Positions 30,190 through 38,998 of a stretch of 64,000 bases of DNA are shown here, piece by piece. The position numbers and the translations under genes were made by a program. The DNA comes from Dietzia aurantiaca. Lineage in GTDB: Bacteria > Actinomycetota > Actinomycetes > Mycobacteriales > Mycobacteriaceae. The first letter of the stretch is position 1. Every line of letters begins with the position of its first letter. The stretch is from NCBI RefSeq assembly GCF_021033825.1, contig NZ_JAIFXZ010000005.1, positions 62,001-126,000 on the forward strand. Reading direction: 5' to 3'. A model generated the notes under the pieces. The model searched no databases. It saw only the letters and a list, made by a program, of their open reading frames with translations, and was not told the DNA's origin.

Positions 30190-31488
30190 ATGATCGGCAA
30201 CGCGGTCGACCGCTACCTCTCGTCGATGGTGGCGCGGGCGACCGTCGTCGTCGTCGCCCTCCTGGGCACCTTCGTGCACACCTTCGGCATCCCGGGCCTG
30301 CAGAAACTCCCGCCCTACCGCATCGACCTGGACGTCTACCGCGTCGGCGGGCAGGTCTTCCGCGATGGTGGTGACCTGTACGGCGAGCTGCCGCAGCTGG
30401 CCGAGGGCGCGCACCTGCCCTTCACCTATCCCCCGCTGTCCGCGCAGATCTTCTCCCTGCTCACGCTGGTGCCGCTGCCCGTGGCATCGGTGCTCATCAC
30501 GCTTGCGACGCTGATCGTGCTGGCGTTCGTCGTGCAACTGGTCCTCACCCGCACCTGCGACCGGCCGGTCGCCCAGCTGTGGTGGATCACGCTCGCCGTA
30601 ATGGCGGTCGCGATGTGGTTCGGACCGGTGCGCGAGACCATCGGGTTCGGTCAGGTCAACGTCTTTCTGATGGCACTGGTGCTGGTCGACGTGATCCGCG
30701 GCCGCGGGCGCTGGTGGTCAGGCACGCTGGTCGGGCTGGCGATGGCCATCAAGCTCACGCCGGCGGTCTTCCTGCTCTATTTCTTCCTGCGGCGCGACTG
30801 GCGGGGGCTGGCCACCGCGATCGTGTCCGCGCTGGCGTTCACCGGCATCGGGCACCTGTTGGCGCCCGACGACTCGGTCCGCTACTGGACGTTCGCGATC
30901 CGCGATCCGGGCCGGATCGGCGGTTTGGCGTTCACGTCCAACCAGTCGGTCAACGGATTCGTGCACCGGATCGGTCTCGAGGACACTGCTGCGTCGGTGG
31001 TCTGGTTCCTCGTCTCGTGCGTGATCGGGCTCGGTATCGCATGGGTCGCGTGGCGGCTGCTGCGGGCCGGCCAGGAGGTCGCGGCGGCGATCGCGGTGGG
31101 CACCGTGGCGCTCTTCTGCTCGCCGGTGTCGTGGGGCCACCACTGGGTGTGGGCCGTGCCGGCGGTGGTGCTCGCCCTGGTGTGGGCGGATCGTGCGGCC
31201 AGCGGTAGTGCCGGGGACGGTGGCGATCGCAACGGTGAACGGATCTGGCTGGCGTTGGGCATCAGTGGACTTCTGATCTTCCTGAGCACCCCGCAGTGGT
31301 GGTTCCCCAACCACGCCGACGCCGAGCTCGGCTGGGGTCCGATCGCGCATCTGATCGGCAACTCGTACCTGATCTGGGGGCTGATCCTGCTCGTCGTCAT
31401 GGGCGTCCGGGCGTTCCGGCTCGGCCGGCCGGACCTGGGTGGGGATCCCGCCAGGTCGGCGCTGCTCGACCACGCAGTCGCGCGCTGA
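30190..31488 (+). CDS. GT87-family polyprenol-dependent mannosyltransferase-like membrane protein
   Basis: A 432-residue multi-pass protein (about 10 helices) of the GT87/DUF2029 family, which includes PimE and other alpha-(1,2)-mannosyltransferases of lipoarabinomannan and PIM synthesis. The acidic first-loop motif RIDLDVYRVGG and the segments PFTYPPLSAQIFSLL, GFGQVNVFLMALVL and GLAMAIKLTPAVFLLYFFLRRDW are characteristic. ATG 30190 abuts the cca stop (TAAATG), so the two are coupled. The exact sugar acceptor cannot be assigned. Confidence 0.82.
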   Translation: MIGNAVDRYLSSMVARATVVVVALLGTFVHTFGIPGLQKLPPYRIDLDVYRVGGQVFRDGGDLYGELPQLAEGAHLPFTYPPLSAQIFSLLTLVPLPVASVLITLATLIVLAFVVQLVLTRTCDRPVAQLWWITLAVMAVAMWFGPVRETIGFGQVNVFLMALVLVDVIRGRGRWWSGTLVGLAMAIKLTPAVFLLYFFLRRDWRGLATAIVSALAFTGIGHLLAPDDSVRYWTFAIRDPGRIGGLAFTSNQSVNGFVHRIGLEDTAASVVWFLVSCVIGLGIAWVAWRLLRAGQEVAAAIAVGTVALFCSPVSWGHHWVWAVPAVVLALVWADRAASGSAGDGGDRNGERIWLALGISGLLIFLSTPQWWFPNHADAELGWGPIAHLIGNSYLIWGLILLVVMGVRAFRLGRPDLGGDPARSALLDHAVAR

Positions 31489-31630
31489 CCTCCGGGCGCT
31501 GTTTCTCTCGATCCCGACCCGCCCGGTCGTCTGTCAAGGGCCGCCGCGCATCTGTGGATAACCGATCCGCATTCCACAGATCCGGAAACGGGGCTGGCTC
31601 GGAGCCTGCGGCCGCGACACGATTCGGGGC

Positions 31631-32776
31631 ATGGATTACTTCTTCGGAGATGGCGTCGGTGAGCCGACGCAGTGGCAGAGCGAGCCCGACTTCACCCTCG
31701 GCACCGGTACTGCGGACGCCCTGTGGTTGGACTTCGACGGCGACGGTCACTCGGACGATGCCCTGTGGGATTCGGATCTCGACGGTATCGCCGATCGGGT
31801 GGTGACGGACGTCGGCGCCGAGGTCCAGGCGGTCTATGCCGATGACGGCGGTCAGGGCGTGTGGAACGCCTACGCGGGCGGGGCCGGTGCGCTCGCCGCG
31901 GGCTCGGTCGGGGCCGGCTCTGCCGGTGCGGGTTCGCTGGGCGGCGGCTCTGTCGGCGGCGGCTCGGTCGGCGCGGGATCCGTGGGCGGCGGGTCCGTCG
32001 GCTTGGGCTCGGTGGGGGCCGGCTCGCTGGCAGCAGGGTCGATGGCGGCCGGGTCCGCACTCGCCGGTGCCGGAGCGGGCGACTTCGAGGGCGCGCTGGT
32101 CACGGGATCCGAGTCGCTCGGGCACCTGCCGGACTGGGGATCACTCCTCGCGGATGCGATCGGCGGAGTGGAGAGTGGATCGGCGGCGATCGGCGACTCG
32201 TCCCGCTGGTTCGCTCCCCCGGTGGTCGAGCCCGAGCCGGGCCCGCCCCCTGCGGCCCACACCCCGCCGCCGGTCCAGGGAGGCACGGTCTCCGAGCCCG
32301 CTGAGCCGGTCATCGAGGACGACGGCTCGATCACCGTGGACAGTGATGACGGCTGGATGTCGGTGACGGACGTCGACGGCGACGGTCTCCTCGACGCGGC
32401 CCTGCCCTTCGATCCGCCCGCCCTGGAGCTGCCGAACATCGAGCTGCCCCACGTCGAGCTCCCGCATGTCGAGGTGGGCTCCATCGACGCGGGCGCGCTC
32501 GGCGGCATCGACCACGGTGCGGTCGCGGGTTCCGCCGCGGCCGGGTCGGCTGCCGCCGGCTCCGCCGCTGCGGGCTCGGCTGCGGCCGGTTCGGCGGGTG
32601 CGGGCTCGGTGGGTGGCGGCTCTGATGCCGGTGGCTCGGTCGGTGGAGGGTCTGTCGGCGGCGGATCCGTGGGCGTGGGTTCGGTGGGCGTGGGTTCGGT
32701 GGGTGGCGGCTCTGTCGGGGGCGGCTCAGTGGGTGGTGGCTCGCTGGCCGCCGGATCGCTCGGCCTCGGCCTCTGA
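31631..32776 (+). CDS. GSVGx pentapeptide-repeat protein with acidic calcium-loop-like N-terminus
   Basis: A 381-residue protein I place in the actinobacterial family often mislabelled pullulanase, on the basis of its N-terminus (MDYFFGDGVGEPTQWQSEPDF, then LWLDFDGDGHSDDALWDSD). DxDGDG loops at about 34-55 and again 248-256 (DVDGDGLLD) resemble calcium-binding dockerin/EF-hand loops. Two repeat blocks of the five-residue unit G-S-(V/A/L)-(G/A)-x follow: 11 units at 91-145 and 16 at 300-380, joined by an acidic, proline-rich linker with ELPHV repeats. No signal peptide is visible. The regular period of five suggests a beta-solenoid like mycobacterial PPE pentapeptides (NxGxx). A weak CACGAT lies 7 nt before the ATG. 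Confidence 0.75.
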   Translation: MDYFFGDGVGEPTQWQSEPDFTLGTGTADALWLDFDGDGHSDDALWDSDLDGIADRVVTDVGAEVQAVYADDGGQGVWNAYAGGAGALAAGSVGAGSAGAGSLGGGSVGGGSVGAGSVGGGSVGLGSVGAGSLAAGSMAAGSALAGAGAGDFEGALVTGSESLGHLPDWGSLLADAIGGVESGSAAIGDSSRWFAPPVVEPEPGPPPAAHTPPPVQGGTVSEPAEPVIEDDGSITVDSDDGWMSVTDVDGDGLLDAALPFDPPALELPNIELPHVELPHVEVGSIDAGALGGIDHGAVAGSAAAGSAAAGSAAAGSAAAGSAGAGSVGGGSDAGGSVGGGSVGGGSVGVGSVGVGSVGGGSVGGGSVGGGSLAAGSLGLGL

Positions 32777-34132
32777 GCGCGTGGCAACCACGACCGCGAT
32801 CGACGCGGAGACCCCGTACAGCACCGCCGGGACCAGCATCAACGACACCGAGCGCCCGTCCGCCGGCACCAATGGCAGCGCCGCGACCATTCCCACGACG
32901 AATGCCGAGTTGAACAACGCATCCTGCAGCGCGAAGACCCCGCCGCGCCGGGTATCGGGCACGTCGGTCTGCATCGCGTTGTCGGCGACGAGCTTGACCA
33001 CCTGCGTCCCCAGTCCGATCGCGATCGCGCCGAGCACGAGTGCGGTGGGGTTCAGTGTCGGGCCCACCACGGCCTGGGCGATCGCGGCCAGAACGGCCCC
33101 GGCGGCCACGACAAGGATCCGGCGGGCGCGGGCCATGGCCCACGGGGCCACGACTGCGGCCACGCCCATTCCGGCCGCCACTGTGGCGGACATCAGTCCG
33201 AAGCCGCCCATTCCGGCGATGACCGGGCCGCCGCCCGCGCCGGCGGATTCCACGTCACGCAGGAGCAGGATCGCCAGCATCGTGGTGATACCGAACGCGG
33301 CCCGGCCGAGTGTCACCCCGGTCAACGACACCCACACGAGCGCCGAGGACCGCGCCGCCCGGACGCCCTCGGCAAGTCCACCGCCGAATGCCCGGACAGC
33401 ATCGCCGGTCGTGCGGGCATCGTCGTGTCGGCCGATCTCGTCGTCGTCGGGTCCCAGGTGGCGGCGTGGCAGCGCCAGGATCGCCCACACCCCCACCAGC
33501 GCCGTGATCACCGACGGCGCCAGTGTCCACGACACGGCGGCGTCCCCGGCGCCCAGTACGGCGAGCACGGCGAACGCGGCGACGGCACCGACCGCCGTGA
33601 TCACCGACCCCGCGGTGACCAGAACCGAATTGGTGGCGGCGAGAACGCGATCGGGCACCACCTTGGGCATGGCCGCGGTCATCCCCGTGTTGATGAGGCG
33701 GCCGAGGCCGATCGCGACCAGCGAGAGCCCGAACAGTGCCGCGAGACCCGGGCCGGTCCGCACCGCTCCGGCGGCGATGAGGACGATGGTCGCGACGATC
33801 GCCAGGGTCCTGACCAGGGCCGCGACGGCCACGACCACCCGTCGGTCCCATCGATCCAGGGCGGCGGCCGCGAACGGGCCGACGATCGAGTACGGCAGCA
33901 GCATCACCGCGAACCCGCCGGCGATCGCGGCCGGCGTGGTCGCGGCCTCCGGGCTGAACAGCACGACCCCGCCGAGAGCGGCCTGGTGGATTCCCTCGCT
34001 GAGCAGGGCGGCCAGCCGCGCGGTGGACAGCCGGCCCAGGCCATCGGATTCACGAAGGGCTGCGGACAGGCGGCCGCGCGGAGGCTCGACCGGATCCGAG
34101 GGCTCGGCCGGATCGGCGGACAGGGAGGTCAC
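32726..34132 (-). CDS. MFS transporter
   Basis: A 468-residue, about 12-helix major facilitator protein from GTG 34132 (MTSLSADPAEPSD), supported by TACCGT 6 nt upstream. Helices include GGFAVMLLPYSIVGPFAAAAL followed by the DRWDRR loop typical of MFS helix 2-3. AMQTDVPDTRRGGVFALQDALFNSAFVVGM resembles the multidrug and siderophore-export branch (EntS-like). Its last 16 codons overlap, antiparallel, the end of the repeat-protein gene (51 bp). Substrate unknown. Confidence 0.85.
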   Translation of the reverse strand: MTSLSADPAEPSDPVEPPRGRLSAALRESDGLGRLSTARLAALLSEGIHQAALGGVVLFSPEAATTPAAIAGGFAVMLLPYSIVGPFAAAALDRWDRRVVVAVAALVRTLAIVATIVLIAAGAVRTGPGLAALFGLSLVAIGLGRLINTGMTAAMPKVVPDRVLAATNSVLVTAGSVITAVGAVAAFAVLAVLGAGDAAVSWTLAPSVITALVGVWAILALPRRHLGPDDDEIGRHDDARTTGDAVRAFGGGLAEGVRAARSSALVWVSLTGVTLGRAAFGITTMLAILLLRDVESAGAGGGPVIAGMGGFGLMSATVAAGMGVAAVVAPWAMARARRILVVAAGAVLAAIAQAVVGPTLNPTALVLGAIAIGLGTQVVKLVADNAMQTDVPDTRRGGVFALQDALFNSAFVVGMVAALPLVPADGRSVSLMLVPAVLYGVSASIAVVVATRSEAEAERSGGQRATTH

Positions 34133-34138
34133 CCGCTC

Positions 34139-34144
34139 ACGGTA
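34139..34144 (-). promoter_or_regulatory. -10 element of MFS gene (leaderless)
   Basis: TACCGT on the minus strand, 6 nt before GTG 34132. Confidence 0.45.
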
Positions 34145-34218
34145 TCCAGGAACCCGCGGCGAAACCCGTTCGAGGGGACGCGGGTGTGAGAGCGCGGTCG
34201 CAGGGGCATCATGGGGGC

Positions 34219-34851
34219 ATGGACACGGGACCGGACGATCTGGGCGGCGGTGGCCTCTTCGGCGACCGCCTCTACGACGCGCTGGACAAACGCGACCCGA
34301 TGGCCGGATCACTGCTCATCGCCGCGCCCGACATGCCCGACCCCAATTTCCGGCGGGCCATCATCTACGTGATCGAACACGACCATTCCGGCTCGCTCGG
34401 CGTGGTGATCACCCGGGCCAGCGAGACCGATGTCGAGACGATCCTGCCCGGGTGGGCCGACCTGTGCGCGGCGCCGCCGGTCTTCCACGTCGGCGGGCCT
34501 GTCAAACCCGACACCGGGATCGCGCTGGTCGTGCTCTCCGCGGGCGTCGACCTCTCGCGTAACCCCGGGTTGCAGCAGATCGAGGGCCGGGTGCACGTGG
34601 TGGACCTGGACAGCGACCCCGACCTGCTGCGCGATCGGATCGACGGGATGCGCGTGTTCGTAGGCTACACCGGCTGGGCACCGGGACAGCTGCAGGATGA
34701 GCTCGACCGCGGTGACTGGTACGTGGCGCCCAGCCTCCCCAGCGACCTGCTGGCCCCCGCGCGGGTCGACGTGTGGGGAGCGGTACTCCGGCGTCAGGAC
34801 ATGCCGCTGCCGCTGTACGCGACATACGTGGACGACGGAGACGTGAACTGA
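34219..34851 (+). CDS. YqgE/AlgH family protein
   Basis: A 210-residue UPF0301 (DUF179) protein, function unknown despite wide occurrence. Family signatures: GSLLIAAPDMPDPNFRRAIIYVIEHDHSGSLGVVITR, the VFHVGGPV segment, and RVFVGYTGWAPGQLQDEL. ATG 34219 (MDTGPDDLGGGGLFG) fits the domain boundary; a start 11 codons earlier is possible. The stop is 8 bp before the next gene, so they may be co-transcribed. Confidence 0.92.
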   Translation: MDTGPDDLGGGGLFGDRLYDALDKRDPMAGSLLIAAPDMPDPNFRRAIIYVIEHDHSGSLGVVITRASETDVETILPGWADLCAAPPVFHVGGPVKPDTGIALVVLSAGVDLSRNPGLQQIEGRVHVVDLDSDPDLLRDRIDGMRVFVGYTGWAPGQLQDELDRGDWYVAPSLPSDLLAPARVDVWGAVLRRQDMPLPLYATYVDDGDVN

Positions 34852-34859
34852 ACGCGACC

Positions 34860-36125
34860 GTGACCACCGAAGCGGCGCCGGTGACGGCCCGGACCTGGCT
34901 GATCCTGGCGGTCGCGACGTTCGTCGCCGCGTCCGGGTCGGCGTTCGTGGTGGGCGTCGGCTTCCTGCTCCCCCACCTCAACACGGACATGGGTATGTCG
35001 TTGTCCCGGGCCGGCGTGCTCGTGGCGATGCCGTCCGTGGGCATGGCGTTGGCGCTGATCGCGTGGGGCTGGCTCGTCGACCGCGCCGGCGAGAAAGTGG
35101 TGCTGGTCTCCGGCTCGGTCGCCGCCGCCGCGGCACTCACCGCTCTCCTGTTCACCCATTCGTTCGGAGCGATGGCGGTGTTTCTCCTGCTCGGCGGAGC
35201 GGCAACCGCCTCCGGGAACTCCGCGAGCGGACGTCTGGTGGTGGGGTGGTTCCCACCGCATCGCCGCGGGCTCGCCATGGGCATCCGGCAGATGTCGCAA
35301 CCGGTAGGGGCCGCCATCGCCGCGATGACCATGCCACTGCTGGCACAGTCGTACGGCCTGGCGGCGGCGTTCGCGATGCCCTTGGCGATGGCGGTCGTCT
35401 CGGCGGTGGCGGCCTTCGTCGTCGTCACCGACCCGCCTGCCGCCCCGGCTTCGTCCCGCGTGCCCACCGACCTCGACCCCGCCGGGGTGTCGCCTGGCGG
35501 CGCATCGGCCGCCCCGGCGGGTGGTGCGACCGCGACGGCCGACCGCTCGCCCTATCGCGGCGCGGACTACCTGCAGCGCGTGCACGGCGTCTCGGTGCTG
35601 CTGGTGTTGCCACAGGGGATGCTGCAATCGTTCCTGCTGGCGTGGCTCGTGCTCGGGCACGGGTGGTCGGCGGTGTCCGCGGGTGTCGTGGTGACCGTGA
35701 GCCAGATCCTCGGGGCCGCCGCCCGGATCGTGGCCGGAGCCGTGTCGGACCGGGTCGGGTCACGTATGAGACCCATTCGCGGCGTGGCTATCTCGGTGAC
35801 CGCCGGCCTTGCGGCGCTCGCCGTGGCCGAGGCGCTCGGCGCGCCCGGTGCGGTGGCCGTGACGCTCGGTGTGGTGGCCACCGTCCTGTCCGTCTCGGAC
35901 AACGGCCTGGCCTTCACCGCCGTGGCCGAGTACGCCGGGCCGCGGTGGGCCGGGCGCGCGCTCGGGGTGCAGAACACCTCACAGTTCGTGACGATGTCGC
36001 TGGCGACTCCCCTGATCGCTGCCGTGATCGAGGCGTTCGGTTACTGGCCGGTGTTCGCCGGCGCGGCCGTGATCGCGGCGGTGGCGATCCCGCTCGTGCC
36101 GCGTGCGGACCAGCGCAGGGACTGA
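34860..36125 (+). CDS. MFS transporter
   Basis: A 421-residue major facilitator protein from GTG 34860 (MTTEAAPVTARTW). Helix 2-3 loop GWLVDRAGEKVVLVSG, then SGRLVVGWFPPHRRGLAMGIRQMSQPVGAAIAA, is typical of the oxalate/formate and cyanate (CynX/NarK-like) branch. A Pro/Ala/Gly-rich central loop (TDPPAAPASSRVP to about 235) separates the two six-helix halves. The C-terminal half repeats the pattern SDRVGSRMRPIRGVAI. Substrate unknown. Confidence 0.85.
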   Translation: MTTEAAPVTARTWLILAVATFVAASGSAFVVGVGFLLPHLNTDMGMSLSRAGVLVAMPSVGMALALIAWGWLVDRAGEKVVLVSGSVAAAAALTALLFTHSFGAMAVFLLLGGAATASGNSASGRLVVGWFPPHRRGLAMGIRQMSQPVGAAIAAMTMPLLAQSYGLAAAFAMPLAMAVVSAVAAFVVVTDPPAAPASSRVPTDLDPAGVSPGGASAAPAGGATATADRSPYRGADYLQRVHGVSVLLVLPQGMLQSFLLAWLVLGHGWSAVSAGVVVTVSQILGAAARIVAGAVSDRVGSRMRPIRGVAISVTAGLAALAVAEALGAPGAVAVTLGVVATVLSVSDNGLAFTAVAEYAGPRWAGRALGVQNTSQFVTMSLATPLIAAVIEAFGYWPVFAGAAVIAAVAIPLVPRADQRRD

Positions 36126-36139
36126 CCGGCGCCCGGTGG

Positions 36140-36559
36140 TCAGGGAGCGGGTTCGCCCCGGTACTGCCCCACCGACCACACGTTGCCCTCCGGATCGCGC
36201 GCGGAGAAGGTGTGATCGCCGTAGTCCGTGTCGTGCATGGCCATGACGATCTCGGCGCCGGCGGCATTCGCCCGCGCATAGACGGCGTCGGCGTCCGCGG
36301 TCACCACGTACGCCAGACCCGACCCCGGGGGCGCGGCGTGCGGATCAGCGGAGCCGCGGCCGGAATCGCCGAGCATGACCCCACCGCCCTCGGGCCAGAG
36401 CAGTTCGGCATGGACGATCTTCCCGCCGTCGGTGTGGCAGGCGGTCTCGACGAATCCCAGGGCTTCGACCAGCCAGCCGATCACCCGGCGAGAGTCCGAG
36501 CACCGCAGACAGTGCCAAACTGACGGGACGGGTGGAGAGCCGGCTTCGTGTGCGCTCAT
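36140..36559 (-). CDS. VOC (glyoxalase/bleomycin-resistance fold) protein
   Basis: A 139-residue vicinal-oxygen-chelate protein from ATG 36559 (MSAHEAGSPPVPSVW). Two beta-alpha-beta-beta-beta modules are visible: CSDSRRVIGWLVEALGFVET with HAELLWPEGGGVMLGD, then DAVYARANAAGAEIVMAMHDTDYGDHTFSARDPEGNVWSVGQY. The last stretch with D/H/E is the usual metal or ligand face. Such proteins are dioxygenases, glyoxalases or drug-binding resistance proteins; no choice can be made. It is convergent with the MFS gene and divergent from azlC. Confidence 0.85.
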   Translation of the reverse strand: MSAHEAGSPPVPSVWHCLRCSDSRRVIGWLVEALGFVETACHTDGGKIVHAELLWPEGGGVMLGDSGRGSADPHAAPPGSGLAYVVTADADAVYARANAAGAEIVMAMHDTDYGDHTFSARDPEGNVWSVGQYRGEPAP

Positions 36560-36630
36560 TGACCAAGTGTGCGCCGGTGCGGCCGCCGACGGAAGACCCT
36601 TGACGGGGGTGATCGCGAGTCGCCGCTGGA

Positions 36631-36636
36631 TAGACT
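36631..36636 (+). promoter_or_regulatory. -10 element of azlCD (leaderless)
   Basis: TAGACT 7 nt before GTG 36644. It decides that start over longer readings. Confidence 0.55.
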
Positions 36637-36643
36637 GCCCGGC

Positions 36644-37348
36644 GTGTCGACCGCCCCCTCCACCAGCGCAGAGATCCGCAAGGGACTCGTCGACGCCGCG
36701 CCGGTGGGCCTCGGCCTGATCCCGCTGGGGCTGGCATTCGGCGTCCTCATCACCCAGGCCGGTTTCGACTGGTGGTGGGCGCCGGTCTTCTCGATCCTGA
36801 TCTACGCCGGATCGATGGAGTTCCTGGCAATCGGACTGCTCACCGCGGTCACTCCCCTGTACTCGCTGGCCGCTGCCGCGTTCCTGGTGAATTTCCGGCA
36901 CGTCTTCTACGGGCTCGGCTTTCCCATCGAGTCGGTCCGATCGCGCCTGGCTCGCCTGTACGCCGTATACGCGTTGACCGACGAGGTGTACGCGATCACC
37001 GCGACCAAGCGGCACAGCGAGATGACCGGCGCGCGCACGATGACCATCGCGGTCACGTGTCAGTCGCTGTGGGTACTGCCGGGAATTGTCGGTGGGCTGA
37101 TCGGTGCCGCGCTGCCGCCCGGGCTGGACGGGCTGCAGTTCGCGTTGACCGCACTGTTCGCAGTCCTCGCCGTGGACGCGTGGCGCGCTTCCGGCGATCT
37201 GCCCGCGCCGGTGATCGCGCTGCTCTGCGGTCTGGTAGCGGCGTGGCTCGCTCCCGACCAGATGCTGCTGGTCGGGCTCGTGGCCTACGTGGTGCTGCTC
37301 CTGGTTCGGTTCGCGTGGGCAACACGATCCGGGCAGGAGGCGGCGTGA
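36644..37348 (+). CDS. azlC: AzlC-family branched-chain amino acid exporter subunit
   Basis: Large subunit of an AzlCD/BrnFE-type exporter, which pumps branched-chain amino acids or methionine out of the cell. 234 residues from GTG 36644. Family motifs GLIPLGLAFGVLITQAGFDWWWAPVFS, YAGSMEFLAIGLL and FLVNFRHVFYGLGF, then LTDEVYAITATKRH, are clear. About 5-7 helices. The stop overlaps azlD in GTGA. Confidence 0.92.
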   Translation: MSTAPSTSAEIRKGLVDAAPVGLGLIPLGLAFGVLITQAGFDWWWAPVFSILIYAGSMEFLAIGLLTAVTPLYSLAAAAFLVNFRHVFYGLGFPIESVRSRLARLYAVYALTDEVYAITATKRHSEMTGARTMTIAVTCQSLWVLPGIVGGLIGAALPPGLDGLQFALTALFAVLAVDAWRASGDLPAPVIALLCGLVAAWLAPDQMLLVGLVAYVVLLLVRFAWATRSGQEAA

Positions 37349-37680
37349 GCGCCCCGGTGCCACCGACCGGCTACCTGCTGGCCGGACTCGGCGTGATGTT
37401 CCTGGTGACGGTCGCTCTGCGTGCGGCTCCGTTCGTAGCCTTGACCCGGCTTCGGGACTCGCAGGTGGTCCGCTACCTGGGCCGCACCATGCCCGCAGGC
37501 GTGATGGTGGTGCTGGTGGTCTACACGCTGCGCGACACCACGACCGAGTTCGGATCGTGGGTGCCGGCTGCAGCCGCGCTGGCACTCACCCTCGGCGTGC
37601 ACTTGGCATTTCGACGCGCTGCTATCAGCATCGTGGTCGGTACCGCGACGTTCATGCTGCTGCAGGCCTGGCTGGCCTGA
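37345..37680 (+). CDS. azlD: AzlD-family branched-chain amino acid exporter small subunit
   Basis: Small partner of AzlC, 111 residues, four predicted helices (YLLAGLGVMFLVTVALRAAPF, MPAGVMVVLVVYTL, AAALALTLGVHLAF, ISIVVGTATFMLLQAWL). RAAPF and GRTMPAGVMVVLVVY are typical of AzlD. GTG 37345 overlaps the azlC stop, so the two are made together. Confidence 0.9.
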   Translation: MSAPVPPTGYLLAGLGVMFLVTVALRAAPFVALTRLRDSQVVRYLGRTMPAGVMVVLVVYTLRDTTTEFGSWVPAAAALALTLGVHLAFRRAAISIVVGTATFMLLQAWLA

Positions 37681-37700
37681 GCTGCGTGCCAGCTCCCGCC

Positions 37701-38945
37701 TCAGCTCGCGACGGGACAACTACCCAGATCGACCTTCCACTCGGTGAGTCCGTTGAGCCACCCCGAGCGAAGCCGTTTGGGGTCGCCGAGCGAGGTGAGG
37801 TCCGGCAGGTGGTCGGCGATCGCGTTGAAGATCAGCTCCAGCTGCATCTTCGCCAGGTTGGCGCCGATGCAGTAGTGCGGGCCCTGGCCACCGAAGGTCA
37901 CGTGCGGGTTCGGGTCGCGCAGGATGTTGAAGGTGAACGGGTCCTCGAACACCTCCTCGTCGAAGTTCGCTGAGCCGTAGCAGAGCAGTACGCGGTCTCC
38001 CTTGGGGATGGCCACTCCCCCGATCTCCACGTCCTCCATGGCGGTGCGCTGGAACTGGGTGATCGGCGAGGCCCACCGCAGGATCTCGTCGTAGGCCGTC
38101 TCCGGGCGCTCGGCCTTGAACAATTCCCACTGGTCAGGGTTCTCGAGCATCGCGACCATGCCGTGGGTGGTGGCGTTGCGGGTGGTCTCGTTGCCGGCCA
38201 CGGCCAGCAGGGTGACGAACCAGCCGAACTCCTCGGGCGAGAGGTGCTCACCGTCGATGTCGGCCTGGACGAGCTTGGAGACGATGTCGTCCTGCGGGTT
38301 CTCGGCGCGGTCCACGGCCATCGTGTGGAAGTACTCGATGAGCTGCATGGACGCCACGGCGGCGAGGTCCATGCCGCCGGGCGCGTCGTAGCTGGTCATG
38401 GTGTTGGACCACTCGAAGATCTTGTGGCGGTCCTCCTGCGGCACGCCCAGCAGGTCGGCGATCGCCTGGAGCGGCAGCTCGGAGGCGACGGCCGTCACGA
38501 AGTCGTCGGCGTTGTTCTCGGCGGCCTCGGTGACGATCTTGCGCGCGCGCTCGGAGAGTTCGTCGCGCATGCCGGCCACTCCGCGCGGGGTGAAGCCGCG
38601 CGAGATGATCCGGCGGTGCTTCTTGTGGATTTCACCGTCCTCGTTGACCAGCATCTCGCGCTGGGCCTCGATGATCGAGCGGTCGGTGCCCTCGGCGAAG
38701 CGCGGGATCATGGTGTTCTCGCCGGCGGAGAAGGTCTCTCCCGTGACGCGGGAGATCTCCTTGACATCCGCGTGCTTGGTGGCCAGCCAGTAGTGGTCGT
38801 CGTCGAATCCGTCGATGCCGCGTGGCTTGTCGACGCGTCGGATCGGCTCGGACTGGCGCAGCTGGCGCCACTCGTCGTGCGGGAGCCGCTTCTCGAAGAG
38901 CTCGGGATCGGTGAAGTCGAACCCCGCGGGGATGGTCACGTCCAT
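37701..38945 (-). CDS. Cytochrome P450, CYP125/CYP142-like steroid-type
   Basis: A 414-residue soluble P450 from ATG 38945 (MDVTIPAGFDFTDPELFEKRLP). I-helix AVAGNETTRN, ExxR in DEILRW, and heme loop FGGQGPHYCIGANLA (Cys about 359) are intact. Long stretches such as ISRGFTPRGVAGMRDEL, ELPLQAIADLLGVPQEDRHKIFEWSN and the end RLRSGWLNGLTEWKVD closely resemble mycobacterial CYP125, the C27 steroid hydroxylase. Unlike CYP125 genes in the cholesterol regulon, no KstR-type operator is seen upstream; a divergent MarR gene is adjacent. Electron donors are not encoded nearby. Confidence 0.88.
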   Translation of the reverse strand: MDVTIPAGFDFTDPELFEKRLPHDEWRQLRQSEPIRRVDKPRGIDGFDDDHYWLATKHADVKEISRVTGETFSAGENTMIPRFAEGTDRSIIEAQREMLVNEDGEIHKKHRRIISRGFTPRGVAGMRDELSERARKIVTEAAENNADDFVTAVASELPLQAIADLLGVPQEDRHKIFEWSNTMTSYDAPGGMDLAAVASMQLIEYFHTMAVDRAENPQDDIVSKLVQADIDGEHLSPEEFGWFVTLLAVAGNETTRNATTHGMVAMLENPDQWELFKAERPETAYDEILRWASPITQFQRTAMEDVEIGGVAIPKGDRVLLCYGSANFDEEVFEDPFTFNILRDPNPHVTFGGQGPHYCIGANLAKMQLELIFNAIADHLPDLTSLGDPKRLRSGWLNGLTEWKVDLGSCPVAS

Positions 38946-38998
38946 GGTGTCTCCTGCGCCTCGTAGCCCGCCGGGTCCGACGGGACTGAAACCGTGAA

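Noticed and set aside
28177-30537. Minus-strand 786-residue ORF opposite cca
   Set aside because: Shadow of a well-conserved gene with intact catalytic motifs on the plus strand.
31870-32787. Minus-strand PTEPP-rich 305-residue ORF
   Set aside because: It is the antisense image of the GSVG repeats. The plus-strand ORF has a recognisable N-terminus and DxDGDG loops, so the plus strand is coding.
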